From positions 16,491 through 80,490 of the forward strand of contig JAUNHC010000026.1 of NCBI GenBank assembly GCA_030524175.1: a stretch of DNA of 64,000 nucleotides, given 5' to 3'. The notes under the pieces were generated by a model. It was not told where the DNA came from. It saw nothing but the letters and a program-made list of their open reading frames with translations, and made no database searches. Each line of letters opens with the position of its first letter. Position 1 is the stretch's first letter. This stretch comes from Eubacteriales bacterium (GTDB taxonomy: Bacteria; Bacillota; Clostridia; Lachnospirales; Lachnospiraceae). A program made the translations under genes and the position numbers. Below are positions 37,989-46,424 of the stretch, in pieces.

Positions 37989-38552
37989 TTAGTCCTCCTT
38001 TTCTGGGGCTTTTGGGGCCACCGTTGTATCTGGATAGCCGCCTTCTGGCAGCTCTTCAACTTCCGAGGCAGATACTTCCGGGAGTTTCTCATCCCTTATC
38101 TTTTCGTAGGTAATAGTATCCTCTGAAAGCAAAAGCTTTTCCTCTCCAAACAAAAAGCGTCCATTTCGGTCACAATAAACGGGCAGAAATGTTTCATCGG
38201 ACAGTTCAAATATCAGCTTCACCTCATTTGCACTCGGATAGGTTGTCTGTTCGCTTAGAAAGGTAACGCTTGTTATATCGGAATTACCGGCAGATTGAAG
38301 ATATTCAGGAAACAGAGACTGCAATTCCGTAATCTTGGCCTCTGCCATAAAATCTTTTAAATCCTCAAATCTTTGAAAAGTTATATCAGATTTCTTTTCC
38401 GGTAAAACATCCGGCCTTTCCGTCAGGGTACTATCCGTTTGGACCTTTTTAGAAGAATGGTCTTCTTTTTTCAAAAACAAAGGCAGGACAATGCCTATAA
38501 AAATCAAGGCTGCAAATAAAATCACAGCCATTATCAATTTCTTTTTATCCAT
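37989..38552 (-). CDS. Membrane-anchored hypothetical transfer protein
   Basis: 187 residues: one N-terminal helix (about 6-26), then an extracytoplasmic region (YLQSAGNSDITSVTFLSEQTTYPSANEVKLIFELSDETFLPVYCDRNGRF) and an acidic, Pro-rich tail. It lies between the hydrolase and VirB4 genes and probably belongs to the mating-channel complex, in the place where small VirB8-like or accessory proteins occur. No family is assigned. Confidence 0.65.
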   Translation of the reverse strand: MDKKKLIMAVILFAALIFIGIVLPLFLKKEDHSSKKVQTDSTLTERPDVLPEKKSDITFQRFEDLKDFMAEAKITELQSLFPEYLQSAGNSDITSVTFLSEQTTYPSANEVKLIFELSDETFLPVYCDRNGRFLFGEEKLLLSEDTITYEKIRDEKLPEVSASEVEELPEGGYPDTTVAPKAPEKED

Positions 38553-38563
38553 GATACGCTCCT

Positions 38564-40375
38564 TTATTTACTGTCGAAAATCCAGTAGGCCCTGGCTGTA
38601 CTGTGAATTTCGCTCATCATATCAAACTCTCGGTTTATGTAATTCTTAGAGTTGCTGTCATTAGGGTCATTTACCAATACCTTTCCTGAAGCAGTAATCC
38701 CACGTAAAACAATAAAATGCCCGCCGGATGTAAACAGTCCAGGACTTTGTGAGGAGATTACAGGATGCCCTGTGGAGAGAGCCTGTAACACTTCATTGGC
38801 ATCATTGGTCTGCCGGACACTGCCACATCCAAAATGGGCAGCTGCCGCTTCAAAATAGGACCAATAAGTTCCCGCCCCTGGCATATAGTAGGAATTTCCG
38901 CACCATGCGACTGCATCCACCGGTGTAATCGTTGTCCCCGTCAGATAGCTGGCAATCATCGCAAAGCTGGTGGGACCGCATCCGCTGGAGGCAATGGAAC
39001 CTCCGCCATAAGGGATGTCACTGTAATCTGTCTGTAGGTAATGGGGAATCTGCATTCCGTTTGCTGGGTAGGTTCCACTGCCTCCGCTGGTTATGACATA
39101 ATAGCGAAGCACGTGGTCCACATATTCTTTATCTCCATAGACAGAGTAATGCCAGTTTGGACGTGCACACATCATATCAGAAAATGCAATGGCGTTTTCC
39201 TTTGTGTAGCCTCCATCCCGCTCAATAGCCCAGTCAATGTAACCAGAACCATAATTGTACCCCTGAAGGGCCAGCTTGATGCGGTCCAGATCCGTAGGGC
39301 CGGTGCATCCAGCTTTATCCAGTGCATACTTTAGTTCCTGAATCCCGCACTCAATGCTGTATTCCGGGTCTGTAATGCCGTTTGGAACATGGGGATAACG
39401 AGTGTTAAATGCTCCTTCCGCTGCTTGCATGACATCCGGGACAAGCCCGCCGGATTCCTGCATCATGACTGCGAGAATGAGCTCTACATATTGTTCCATT
39501 CCATAACGGGCAGCAAGGCGTTCTACGATAGGACGGTAAGCAAGCACAGCATCTGATACATTGGCTGTGGCTATGCCATCACTATTCGTTCCGCCTAAAA
39601 ACAAAGTCAGATTTTCGGCGTAATCTGCCGCAAATTCTTTCTGCTTGTCCGTCAGCTCAAACACATGATCTGCAAAATAGCTGTCCCCCTGATATTTCAC
39701 GGTAAATATATGTTCCGTTACTGTAACGGTTTGAGTGACCGGCTCAGTGCTTCCTTCGGCTCCTGATTCTATCTCCGCTTCACCCGGCTGCACGGTTACT
39801 TCTACAGTATGGGTTTCCGTACGCTCTCCATAGGTGAAAAGTTCTTCCTTATGTGACCGGATGATTCGTTTCAATTCCCCAATATTGATTTCCTTCCAAT
39901 TATTCTTGCTGGCACAGAACTGGGAAATGAGCTGATTAGCATTAATAGAAATGGAATAAGCATAAGGGTCATTAATACTTCCTGTATGTCCCTCCGGAAG
40001 GCTGTTAATCGCTGCATTTATCTGAGACAGCAAGTCATCATGGCTTTCTGTCAGCACTTCCACAATGGCAGTACGGGCTTCCTGAATATTGCTGCTGATG
40101 GTTCCATTATTATTCCAGACATCGGAAGCTTCAGCCAGATTCCCAAATATCAGAGAAGGAAGCATTAATAGAAAGATGACTGGCATCAACAGGATTACGC
40201 TGAGAACCAGTGCGGCTTTTTTAATCTTGCTGCGGTTATCCCATGCGATGCTGGCAAATGCGCCAACAGGACCTCCGGCAGCAAATGATTTAGCCCCTTT
40301 TAGCAAGGAGGAGGAAATGCTGGCCATGGTCGTACCGGTATGTAATGTCTCTTGGAGATCATTTTGCTGACTCAT
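38564..40375 (-). CDS. Bifunctional wall hydrolase: lysozyme-like and C39-like peptidase
   Basis: 603 residues. One helix (about 55-80) anchors it. A lysozyme-like domain (about 280-430) shows ILAVMMQESGG with the catalytic Glu and the QGYNYGSGYIDWA segment. A C-terminal C39-like domain (about 440-600) has Cys in SSGCGPTSFAMI, His in GGHFIVLRG and Asp in VNDPND. In Gram-positive conjugation such two-domain proteins (CwlT-like, VirB1 analogues) open the peptidoglycan for the channel; usually the second domain is NlpC/P60, so C39 is a variant. Its start codon lies three bases after the upstream stop. Confidence 0.9.
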   Translation of the reverse strand: MSQQNDLQETLHTGTTMASISSSLLKGAKSFAAGGPVGAFASIAWDNRSKIKKAALVLSVILLMPVIFLLMLPSLIFGNLAEASDVWNNNGTISSNIQEARTAIVEVLTESHDDLLSQINAAINSLPEGHTGSINDPYAYSISINANQLISQFCASKNNWKEINIGELKRIIRSHKEELFTYGERTETHTVEVTVQPGEAEIESGAEGSTEPVTQTVTVTEHIFTVKYQGDSYFADHVFELTDKQKEFAADYAENLTLFLGGTNSDGIATANVSDAVLAYRPIVERLAARYGMEQYVELILAVMMQESGGLVPDVMQAAEGAFNTRYPHVPNGITDPEYSIECGIQELKYALDKAGCTGPTDLDRIKLALQGYNYGSGYIDWAIERDGGYTKENAIAFSDMMCARPNWHYSVYGDKEYVDHVLRYYVITSGGSGTYPANGMQIPHYLQTDYSDIPYGGGSIASSGCGPTSFAMIASYLTGTTITPVDAVAWCGNSYYMPGAGTYWSYFEAAAAHFGCGSVRQTNDANEVLQALSTGHPVISSQSPGLFTSGGHFIVLRGITASGKVLVNDPNDSNSKNYINREFDMMSEIHSTARAYWIFDSK

Positions 40376-40378
40376 GCA

Positions 40379-41332
40379 CTACACCCGATCTTTCCGCTGC
40401 GGTGTAGGAGGAAGTTTTTGCACAATAGACTGATGATAAGCAATCTTTCCATCTTCCGCTTCATAAGGCTTTCGCTCTACAGCATTCTGGGCATATTGCT
40501 TATACCATGTGGCGCCATCGGCAGAAGTGACTGTTTCGTAATCCCCGCTGCTTGGCTTCATGTACTGGTCTGCATGGTACATGGCAAAGTCCCGGTTTCC
40601 ATCCGCTGTCTGTTCGGTTCCGGTCATCTTACCGCCGCCGATTTCCATATTGGTGTAAGATGGAATTTTCGGACTGCCATCTGTGTTGGATGTCCCATTG
40701 CTATTCTCCGAGGTAAGTCCCATATAAGAAGTAAATGCTTTTGCAGCTTCATCCCCTTGAATAGAACCCACCTGTTTATAGTCTCCCTTGGCAATATTTC
40801 CAATGACTTGATTGGCAAAGTTTCCACCTTTATTTAATGAAGATTCATAAACAGAGCCGCCTAAACCGCCACTGGAATAGCCTGTCGCATGATTGACGGC
40901 GCTGCGTTCGACTTGACGCCCTACAGAGCCAGCCAGCCCACCGGAGAGAAAATCCCCGCCTACTGCAGCAGAACCAGGAGTGGATGCAGAAGGACCGGAA
41001 CCGCCACGGTGAAATCCTCCACCTCCACGAAGGGCACCGGAGAGTCCACGGCCGGCAATCATCAGCTCTGCGAGCATATTCCCCCCTGTATTACCGACAT
41101 TGATACCGAGAGTTGCCAGAAAGGAATCAATCTTCTGACTTACTTTCAGGAATGCAATAGCACACAGGAACCAGATGAACACATTCCCGGTGACAACCTC
41201 CTTCCCTTGGGATGCTACAGCTTCTTCCACCTGTGCATCCGTGATAGTTTCTGCAAATACGGTTATAGAGCTAAACATTAAAGAGCAGAAAAGCACTATA
41301 ACCAGAATTGCGTATTTTTGTTTTCGTTTCAT
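40379..41332 (-). CDS. Secreted/membrane conjugal protein with Gly-rich region
   Basis: 317 residues from ATG 41332 behind GGAGGTC. A signal peptide (cleavage near VFAET) and one more helix (about 45-62, VFIWFLCAIAFLKVS) precede a Gly/Ser-rich, low-complexity region (about 95-190) and a soluble C-terminus with many Tyr. Related proteins stand at this place in Tn1549/CTn-like transfer operons; no defined role. Part of the mating-pair formation complex by context. Confidence 0.7.
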   Translation of the reverse strand: MKRKQKYAILVIVLFCSLMFSSITVFAETITDAQVEEAVASQGKEVVTGNVFIWFLCAIAFLKVSQKIDSFLATLGINVGNTGGNMLAELMIAGRGLSGALRGGGGFHRGGSGPSASTPGSAAVGGDFLSGGLAGSVGRQVERSAVNHATGYSSGGLGGSVYESSLNKGGNFANQVIGNIAKGDYKQVGSIQGDEAAKAFTSYMGLTSENSNGTSNTDGSPKIPSYTNMEIGGGKMTGTEQTADGNRDFAMYHADQYMKPSSGDYETVTSADGATWYKQYAQNAVERKPYEAEDGKIAYHQSIVQKLPPTPQRKDRV

Positions 41333-41345
41333 TTTGACCTCCTTC

Positions 41346-42056
41346 CTATAATGAGAGCGGATTGGAGATAAAAGCCCCCACCATACTTGTGAAAAGGCGC
41401 AGGCACCACGCATTCATCAGCAGCAAAAAGAACTGTCCACCCAGCATCCGGCACCAAGATTTAAAGATGTTCCCGGTTGTCTGGCTGGAACCGGTGGCAA
41501 ATGCAACAGGTGCAGTATAGATGAGTACGCCTAAAAGGATATAGCGTTCTGCAGCCTCAAATAGCAGCTTGATATAATTCCAAGCCAGAATAAGGACTAA
41601 GATTAAGGCAATCAGAGCAATGGCCCCGTTGGCACACACCCCCAAGATTACCGTAACCACAGAGTTAAAGTCTGCGAACTGGATAGGAGGAAGCTCTTCC
41701 GTCAATATCCAGTTGTATGGTGTACCGGCAATCCCAAGGAGCAGATCTACGATATCCTTGGCATAAAATACCAGAAAGATGAAAATGAAACTCCTGAGGG
41801 ACAATTTAATAGGATCCTCTGCTTCAATACCTGCGCCCATAAAGTAGTTTTTAAAAAGCTGCCATACCCAGTTCAGCATGATCAGCCCGATAGCCAGTGC
41901 CACAAAAATTTGGTACAGCGTCTCAGCTGCGGGAAAGTAGCGGAGAAAAGTATCCATAGAACATCCCAGTGCGCCGAGTGTTGAGGTCGTAATCAGATCA
42001 AGAATATTCATCACCTGTTCGGCAATCCATTCTACGATTCCATCGAGTATACCCAT
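41346..42056 (-). CDS. VirB6/TrbL-like polytopic membrane protein
   Basis: 236 residues with about six hydrophobic helices (near 48-72, 85-105, 130-160, 175-195, 200-225). Size and topology, together with the place between the pilin-like and Gly-rich proteins, match the VirB6-like channel component of Gram-positive type IV secretion systems. SSQTTGNIFKSWCRMLGGQF is a conserved-looking cytoplasmic loop of this family. Confidence 0.8.
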   Translation of the reverse strand: MGILDGIVEWIAEQVMNILDLITTSTLGALGCSMDTFLRYFPAAETLYQIFVALAIGLIMLNWVWQLFKNYFMGAGIEAEDPIKLSLRSFIFIFLVFYAKDIVDLLLGIAGTPYNWILTEELPPIQFADFNSVVTVILGVCANGAIALIALILVLILAWNYIKLLFEAAERYILLGVLIYTAPVAFATGSSQTTGNIFKSWCRMLGGQFFLLLMNAWCLRLFTSMVGAFISNPLSL

Positions 42057-42077
42057 GTTGCTTCCCCCTTTCCGTAC

Positions 42078-42455
42078 CTATCCATTCCACTGCCCGCCGG
42101 CAAAGAAGGGAGTGATGTAAGCCATAATGAAGCCTAATCCGTTTAAGATGGCCCAAGTAATGATGATACGCTTCAGCCAGGCACGGGATTCATCCACGGT
42201 CTTGCCGCTCTTGGAAAAGTTCATGAGAAGAAGGGCAACCGATGCAGTGACTACGGCCGCAATGGTAGAAATCAGGACAATCTGATTGTAGACATCCTTC
42301 ATAATTTCGGTTGCTTTGTCCCATACCGTTGCTGCAAACACAGGTTGTACGCTTCCAAGTAAAAGCGTAGTAAAAAGAAATGCGGTATACAGCATACGGC
42401 CTGCATTAATACGGTGTTTTATGGGAGAAAGCGAGGGCTTTATATTTGGTTTCAC
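42078..42455 (-). CDS. VirB2/TrbC-like pilin-type membrane protein, GTG start
   Basis: 125 residues. The start is GTG 42455, eight bases after a perfect AAGGAGG; the ATG 93 bases upstream lies in the attenuator region. A signal sequence (AFLFTTLLLGSVQPVFAA) is followed by two helices (VLISTIAAVVTASVALLLMN and IIITWAILNGLGFIMAYITPFF), the form of VirB2-like subunits. First gene of the secretion operon, directly below three terminator-like hairpins. Confidence 0.8.
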   Translation of the reverse strand: MKPNIKPSLSPIKHRINAGRMLYTAFLFTTLLLGSVQPVFAATVWDKATEIMKDVYNQIVLISTIAAVVTASVALLLMNFSKSGKTVDESRAWLKRIIITWAILNGLGFIMAYITPFFAGGQWNG

Positions 42456-42470
42456 GTAAAGTACCTCCTT

Positions 42471-42675
42471 AAAAGCCGGGGCAGGAAATAAAGCCCCGGC
42501 ATTGCTTATAGTTTCCGAGCCTCTTGATATGTGCCAAACGTCCTGCACAATAAAAAGACAGCCTGGTCAATCAGACTGTCTTTCTGAAAAATATAAAGTT
42601 ATACAGAAACTTCACCTCCCGCATCAAAAAATGCAGCATGTCCCGGAAACAGAGGCAATTTCCGGTATGCTGCAT
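42471..42675 (-). promoter_or_regulatory. Leader with three tandem terminator hairpins
   Basis: On the minus strand, in transcription order: hairpin 1, ATGCAGCAT arms (42675-42667 and 42639-42631) with an inner CGGAAA stem and six T; hairpin 2, AAGACAG arms (42582-42576 and 42561-42555) and five T; hairpin 3, GCCGGGGC arms (42500-42493 and 42482-42475) and four T, ending just before the AAGGAGG of the first gene. Three successive intrinsic terminators in one 5' leader imply that transcription of the transfer operon depends on readthrough. Confidence 0.75.
42571..42624 (-). CDS. Possible 17-residue leader peptide
   Basis: ATG 42624 opens MREVKFLYNFIFFRKTV, stopping at 42571 inside the 5' arm of hairpin 2. 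A GGGAGGTG stretch lies inside it instead of before it, so the start is not certain. A ribosome reaching the stop would cover hairpin 2 and could permit readthrough, as in attenuation-controlled resistance genes. Confidence 0.35.
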   Translation of the reverse strand: MREVKFLYNFIFFRKTV

Positions 42676-42705
42676 CTTCGTCTGCATATAATTTTGACAA
42701 TATCA

Positions 42706-42771
42706 ATTCTATCATGAGGATTTTACCGGCTCAATCGCAGAAACGTGCCAGTTTAAGACAAACACATGCCA
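42706..42771 (-). promoter_or_regulatory. Transfer-operon promoter P1 with upstream TGGCA repeats
   Basis: TTGAGC (42734-42729), a 17-base spacer and TAGAAT (42711-42706) on the minus strand. Upstream lies TGGCAC-N5-TGCGATTG, ending in the -35 box, and a second TTGGCA 21 bases further up. The same element occurs at 51032-51088 and 62634-62690. The position suits an activator that touches RNA polymerase. No gene occupies 42625-42907. Confidence 0.7.
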
Positions 42772-42907
42772 ACTTAATGACCAACGCTTATAGAGTTGCA
42801 ATGACAATTCTGACAGATACTGTATGAGGTAAAGAAAACAAAATATACTAAATAGAATAAACCAACACTAGAAGTATTATACGAGACAGACTTATGGGAG
42901 GTGCACA

Positions 42908-43228
42908 ATGAAGGGGATTGGGAAGAAGATACAGAAATATAGGGAAGCGGCTGGGCTTACACAGGAACAGCTTGCAGAGAAGGTAGATATCAGTACCAAT
43001 TATATTGGTGCGATTGAACGGGAAGTGAAAACACCTACATTGTCACTTTTTGTAAAGATTCTGATTTGCTTGGGAGCAGAACCCAACGACATACTGGCTG
43101 AAGTTATCCCATTGAAAACAAAGGAGCAGTGTTCTGACCTTGAGAAACGGATCAAGGCATTGCCAATCAGAAAACAGAAAAAAGTGCTTCGCATTTTTGA
43201 GGTTATCCTCGAGGAAGCAGAAAAATAA
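42908..43228 (+). CDS. XRE-family regulator divergent from the transfer operon
   Basis: 106 residues. XRE domain at 5-60 (IGKKIQKYREAAGLTQEQLAEKVDISTNYIGAIEREVKTPTLSL) and a helical tail with LEKRIKALPIRKQKKVLRIFEVIL. The divergent position next to promoter P1 makes it a candidate repressor of transfer, like ImmR or Tn916/ICESt1 regulators; the binding site is not identified. It starts behind GGGAGG and ends with a terminator. Confidence 0.88.
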   Translation: MKGIGKKIQKYREAAGLTQEQLAEKVDISTNYIGAIEREVKTPTLSLFVKILICLGAEPNDILAEVIPLKTKEQCSDLEKRIKALPIRKQKKVLRIFEVILEEAEK

Positions 43229-43232
43229 CAGG

Positions 43233-43262
43233 GCTGTCTGCATAAGTTGCAGGCAGCTTTAT
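43233..43262 (+). terminator. Terminator of the XRE gene
   Basis: Ten-base-pair stem with one G-U pair (43233-43242 with 43248-43257) and T-rich 3' flank. Confidence 0.8.
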
Positions 43263-43390
43263 TAGAATTATGATAGGTAATATAATACTGGTAAAAATTA
43301 GAAATAAGCAATATATGATGAAAAACTCTCTTAGATTTGATATAGTAACACTAATGGCGTTGGTATACTAAATCTAGGAGGAACATTTAT

Positions 43391-44104
43391 ATGAAGAAAA
43401 GATATGCTGGAATGGTTGGGGGAATTGCATTTTCATTAGGAATACTGCTTGGTTTGGCAGGTGGGAACCAAAGAGGCTGGCAGGAAGCAACGGCTAGAGG
43501 TTCATCAAATCAGAGGACATGGGAACGCAAACAAGTATCGCCTGCAAAGAGCAAATTAAAGGATGTAAAAAAATGCTGGCTATGTGGAAATGATAATCGA
43601 AGTCTGATGGGGTATTTCCGAAAGTTTGATGGTTTGGGAATCATTTGTGTTAATAACTGGTATGTCTTGGATATGAGAATCCGGAATCAGGGTGATAACG
43701 GAGAATTCACAGAGGGATCTGGCGGCACACATAGTGGATATACCAGTACCGGCGAGGGGGGATGTGTTTTTTCAACAGAGCAGATGTCTGATCGTGGATT
43801 ATCAAGAACAAAAATCACATACGGTGAGGATGGTATATTTGATATCAAGAATGTGCAAAAGCATTTATGCCAGACATGTCTGGATAAGCTCATAGCGGCA
43901 ATGGAGAGTTATGGATATGAAAATGAAAAGGCTGCACCAAAGGATTTGTGTATCGTAGATTTTCAGACACTGGAACTATACTCCTTGCAGGAGCACAATA
44001 TATCTCATTTTATAAGGGATTATTATGTACAAATGGATGTTGACGAGGAGGAAGCAACTGTGATGGCTGTTTATGCCCCTGTGTTGGAGAATGGGGAAAA
44101 GTAG
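43391..44104 (+). CDS. Membrane-anchored zinc-site protein
   Basis: 237 residues after TAGGAGG. An N-terminal helix (about 7-24) anchors it; CWLCGNDN near 66 and LCQTCLD near 160 form two CxxC pairs likely to bind one zinc; the middle is Gly/Thr-rich. I do not recognise the family. It may be secreted or face the outside because the helix is uncleaved-looking. It belongs to the small plus-strand accessory group between two ICE operons. Confidence 0.65.
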   Translation: MKKRYAGMVGGIAFSLGILLGLAGGNQRGWQEATARGSSNQRTWERKQVSPAKSKLKDVKKCWLCGNDNRSLMGYFRKFDGLGIICVNNWYVLDMRIRNQGDNGEFTEGSGGTHSGYTSTGEGGCVFSTEQMSDRGLSRTKITYGEDGIFDIKNVQKHLCQTCLDKLIAAMESYGYENEKAAPKDLCIVDFQTLELYSLQEHNISHFIRDYYVQMDVDEEEATVMAVYAPVLENGEK

Positions 44105-44211
44105 CGGAAACATCTGTTTTTGTTTCATTACCTATGGGAAAATGGTATAATTATTTATTATAGAAAACAATCTGTGTATTGGAAAATTAGAATTTGATGG
44201 AGAAAATGAAA

Positions 44212-44382
44212 ATGAAAAACAAATATCTGTGGTTGTGTTTTTTAAGTCTACTTCTATTATCAGGAACACTTTTGGTTGACCGCTTTATCGTACCTGTACC
44301 TGTTTGGTTGGCCGTTATCAATATAATTGTAGCCTTCTGCGTATTTGTTACATTTTTGATTATAAGCCATAGAAAAAAATGA
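44212..44382 (+). CDS. Small two-helix membrane protein
   Basis: 56 residues from ATG 44212, with TGGAGAAAATG before it; an ATG at 44194 is possible but lies on the ribosome site. Hydrophobic helices at about 5-21 and 28-50, Lys-rich end. Unrecognised. Confidence 0.55.
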   Translation: MKNKYLWLCFLSLLLLSGTLLVDRFIVPVPVWLAVINIIVAFCVFVTFLIISHRKK

Positions 44383-44427
44383 ACCATTCGCAGACCAACA
44401 AATCGGTATTCGGCAGGGAGAAAAGAC

Positions 44428-44880
44428 ATGGCAAAAGCATTACTTGTAATTGATTTGCAAGAGGGTTACATAGAAAAATACCCATCTTTATTACTTGCTT
44501 GCGTAAATGAGAGGATTCAAAGGGCAACTGCTGACAAGGAGCTTATTGTATATGTAAAAAACACAAAAAGGCTTAGGAGTGGCAGAAAGACAAATGAGTT
44601 GGCTGAGAATTTGAACATCTGCTCTGAATATATCATATGCAAAGAAACAGCCAGTGCTTTTTCTAATCCTGAGTTACAAGAAATTTTGAAGCAAAATCAG
44701 ATTACAGAAATTGAGATTGTGGGCATTGACGGCAATTCCTGTATAAAAAGTACCGCAATAGATTCCGTTCAAAATAGCTATAAAACGGTATTGCAGTATG
44801 AGTATATAGGGGTACAGAATGTCAAACGATTTGAAACGACAAAAGTATCACTTTTAGAGAAAGGAATTATTATAAAATAG
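44428..44880 (+). CDS. Isochorismatase-family cysteine hydrolase
   Basis: 150 residues. The triad is visible: D9 in LLVIDLQEGY, K72 in CKETASAF and C105 in GIDGNSCIKSTA, a form of the usual VCVxxTA. Enzymes of this fold cleave isochorismate, nicotinamide or related amides; it is shorter than typical members (180-200) and lacks part of the middle. The substrate cannot be assigned. It starts after GGGAGAAAAGAC and stands just before the type I toxin locus. Confidence 0.82.
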   Translation: MAKALLVIDLQEGYIEKYPSLLLACVNERIQRATADKELIVYVKNTKRLRSGRKTNELAENLNICSEYIICKETASAFSNPELQEILKQNQITEIEIVGIDGNSCIKSTAIDSVQNSYKTVLQYEYIGVQNVKRFETTKVSLLEKGIIIK

Positions 44881-45058
44881 TCAAATTCCAGTTTGACGAT
44901 GTGATTCGTTTGATTTACATATGATATCATCATTGACCAGCATAATTTTATGTAAAGACAGTCGTGTTACAATTTTAACATCAATATATAGCCTCAATAT
45001 AAGTAAAAAATAATAGGAATGTTGTTAGTATTGGTTAATTAGCAAGTAAAAGGGGGAC

Positions 45059-45087
45059 TTGATTTCTCTCATCCCCCGGTGTATAAT
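45059..45087 (+). promoter_or_regulatory. Promoter of the antisense RNA
   Basis: TTGATT (45059-45064), 17 bases and a perfect TATAAT (45082-45087). No reading frame follows, only a transcript ending at the hairpin of 45145-45190. Between 44881 and 45058 I see no gene. Confidence 0.75.
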
Positions 45088-45093
45088 CAAAAC

Positions 45094-45190
45094 AGAAAAG
45101 GTAATCAGATGCAAGATCTGATGCCCTCAGTTGAGTAACTATTTAAGAAATAGCATCTACTTTGGACGGTGGGATGCTATTTCTTTTTGT
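45094..45190 (+). ncRNA. Antisense antitoxin RNA, RatA-like
   Basis: A transcript from the promoter at 45059-45087 would start near 45094 and end at a terminator with 13-base arms (45145-45157 and 45173-45185) and T run. About 97 bases long, it overlaps the 3' end of the toxin mRNA on the other strand, including the toxin stop codon. This is the geometry of txpA/RatA and bsrG/SR4: the RNAs pair at their 3' ends and the duplex is degraded. No protein is encoded. Confidence 0.65.
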
Positions 45191-45263
45191 TATGCCGATT
45201 ATCTATGTAAGCCAGTGCCGTAAAAACAACGAGCAGTAGTGTTAATACTTCCATTGTATTCAT
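45177..45263 (-). CDS. 28-residue hydrophobic peptide, type I toxin (TxpA/BsrG-like)
   Basis: ATG 45263 opens a peptide with one hydrophobic helix (MEVLTLLLVVFTALAYI) and a basic tail (DNRHNKKK), the shape of holin-like type I toxins that disturb the membrane. Its GAGGGTG ribosome site lies within a CCCTCT/AGAGGG hairpin (45271-45293), so translation is probably blocked in the mature 5' region. Promoter at 45339-45367; antisense RNA at the 3' end. It would stabilise the ICE in the cell population. Confidence 0.75.
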   Translation of the reverse strand: MNTMEVLTLLLVVFTALAYIDNRHNKKK

Positions 45264-45338
45264 GGGCATCACCCTCTTTCTAAAAACTAGAGGGCATAAT
45301 CGAAATGCATCCGTTCTTTCCCGCTTGATTATTTAATT

Positions 45339-45367
45339 AGTATAGCACAGCCTTTTTTGTACAGCAA
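45339..45367 (-). promoter_or_regulatory. Toxin promoter
   Basis: TTGCTG (45367-45362), 17 bases, TATACT (45344-45339) on the minus strand. The start near 45332 gives a 5' leader of about 70 bases that includes the ribosome-site hairpin. Confidence 0.7.
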
Positions 45368-45491
45368 TATGATAGAGGTCTTTTCAAACACCTTACTGTC
45401 CACCTTATCTTGCTGATAACCCTTGAATATAAAGTGGTTCCAGAGTGTATAAGAATCAAAAACTGAGTATCTGCATAAGGTGGACAGAAGA

Positions 45492-46409
45492 TTAAATTGA
45501 CTGTTTTATGATACGTGTGATAATGCCAACTGCCACGTTACGTTCCTCGTCTATATGCGTCACCACAAAAGAGACAAGATCTTTTTTTCCAACGGTTCGA
45601 TTATCGTAGCAGGAATGGGCTATGGCATTCACACCGATGCTGAGCCGAACGAAGACCATACCCTTATGGATATCTTCCACTGTACCGGCATATTTCCCCT
45701 GCACCTTACAAAGCTGCATATTTGCAATGCTTGTATTGCCTTCTACACTTTTTACGTCTGCACGTACTGTGATATGTTCCGGATCTTCTGCATGTACTTC
45801 TAACACACGAACCAGAATTTCATCCCCGACATGGAAGCGTTCAGTTGCATCCCCCAGCCAGTCAAAAGACAAGTCTCTTGCCGGTATAGATACCTCTACA
45901 CCGAAAATCTCAGTACGCACCACTTTTTCAGCAACAGCAATGACTCTTGCCTGTACAATGCGGTCTGCATAAATCTTGGGTACACCGGAAGCGTTTTGAT
46001 CCAAATAAAAAATCTGCCGTTTTTTCAGCATCGCATCTTTCCGGCTGGCAGCAATACTCCTGGTCTTGGAATCCAATCCCTTGATAATAAAATCAATGCT
46101 GCATCCCAGCATTGTATTTACAACTTTATTCTGCCGGAGGGAAATCTCTCCATAATTGTGGGAGTCATCCTCAATAAGATTCAGCATCATTTCAGTGACA
46201 GGGATTACTACCCGGAAATTCTTGTAATAAACAATCGCAATGGTAGCTCCACCTTCCAGACGTTCAATTCCGCCCAGAATTCCTGTTAGAATCCGTTTGG
46301 TGCGGTAGGCATTGTTGATTTCATGCCAGATGACATCTTCTTTAGACTGCTGGGTTTCTATGCTGGAGTCTGCGTCCAGCGTTAAAATGTTATTTAATTC
46401 GTTTGGCAT
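45492..46409 (-). CDS. S1-domain RNA-binding protein
   Basis: 305 residues. Two S1-like barrels: one near 145-215 (VQARVIAVAEKVVRTEIFGVEVSIPARDLSF ... VGDEILVRVLEV) and one at about 230-300 (GKYAGTVEDIHKGMVFVRLSIGVNAIAHSCYDN). The N-terminal part has a third related barrel with VVIPVTEMML. It binds RNA; in ICEs such proteins accompany the coupling-protein gene, with no known role. It is 15 bases after the TraG gene. Confidence 0.8.
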   Translation of the reverse strand: MPNELNNILTLDADSSIETQQSKEDVIWHEINNAYRTKRILTGILGGIERLEGGATIAIVYYKNFRVVIPVTEMMLNLIEDDSHNYGEISLRQNKVVNTMLGCSIDFIIKGLDSKTRSIAASRKDAMLKKRQIFYLDQNASGVPKIYADRIVQARVIAVAEKVVRTEIFGVEVSIPARDLSFDWLGDATERFHVGDEILVRVLEVHAEDPEHITVRADVKSVEGNTSIANMQLCKVQGKYAGTVEDIHKGMVFVRLSIGVNAIAHSCYDNRTVGKKDLVSFVVTHIDEERNVAVGIITRIIKQSI

Positions 46410-46424
46410 ATTATGTGCTCCTTT

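Noticed and set aside
41332-41413. Earlier start for the Gly-rich transfer protein and similar N-terminal extensions elsewhere
   Set aside because: The extensions overlap neighbouring genes and lack ribosome sites, while the chosen starts lead directly into signal peptides or known domains.
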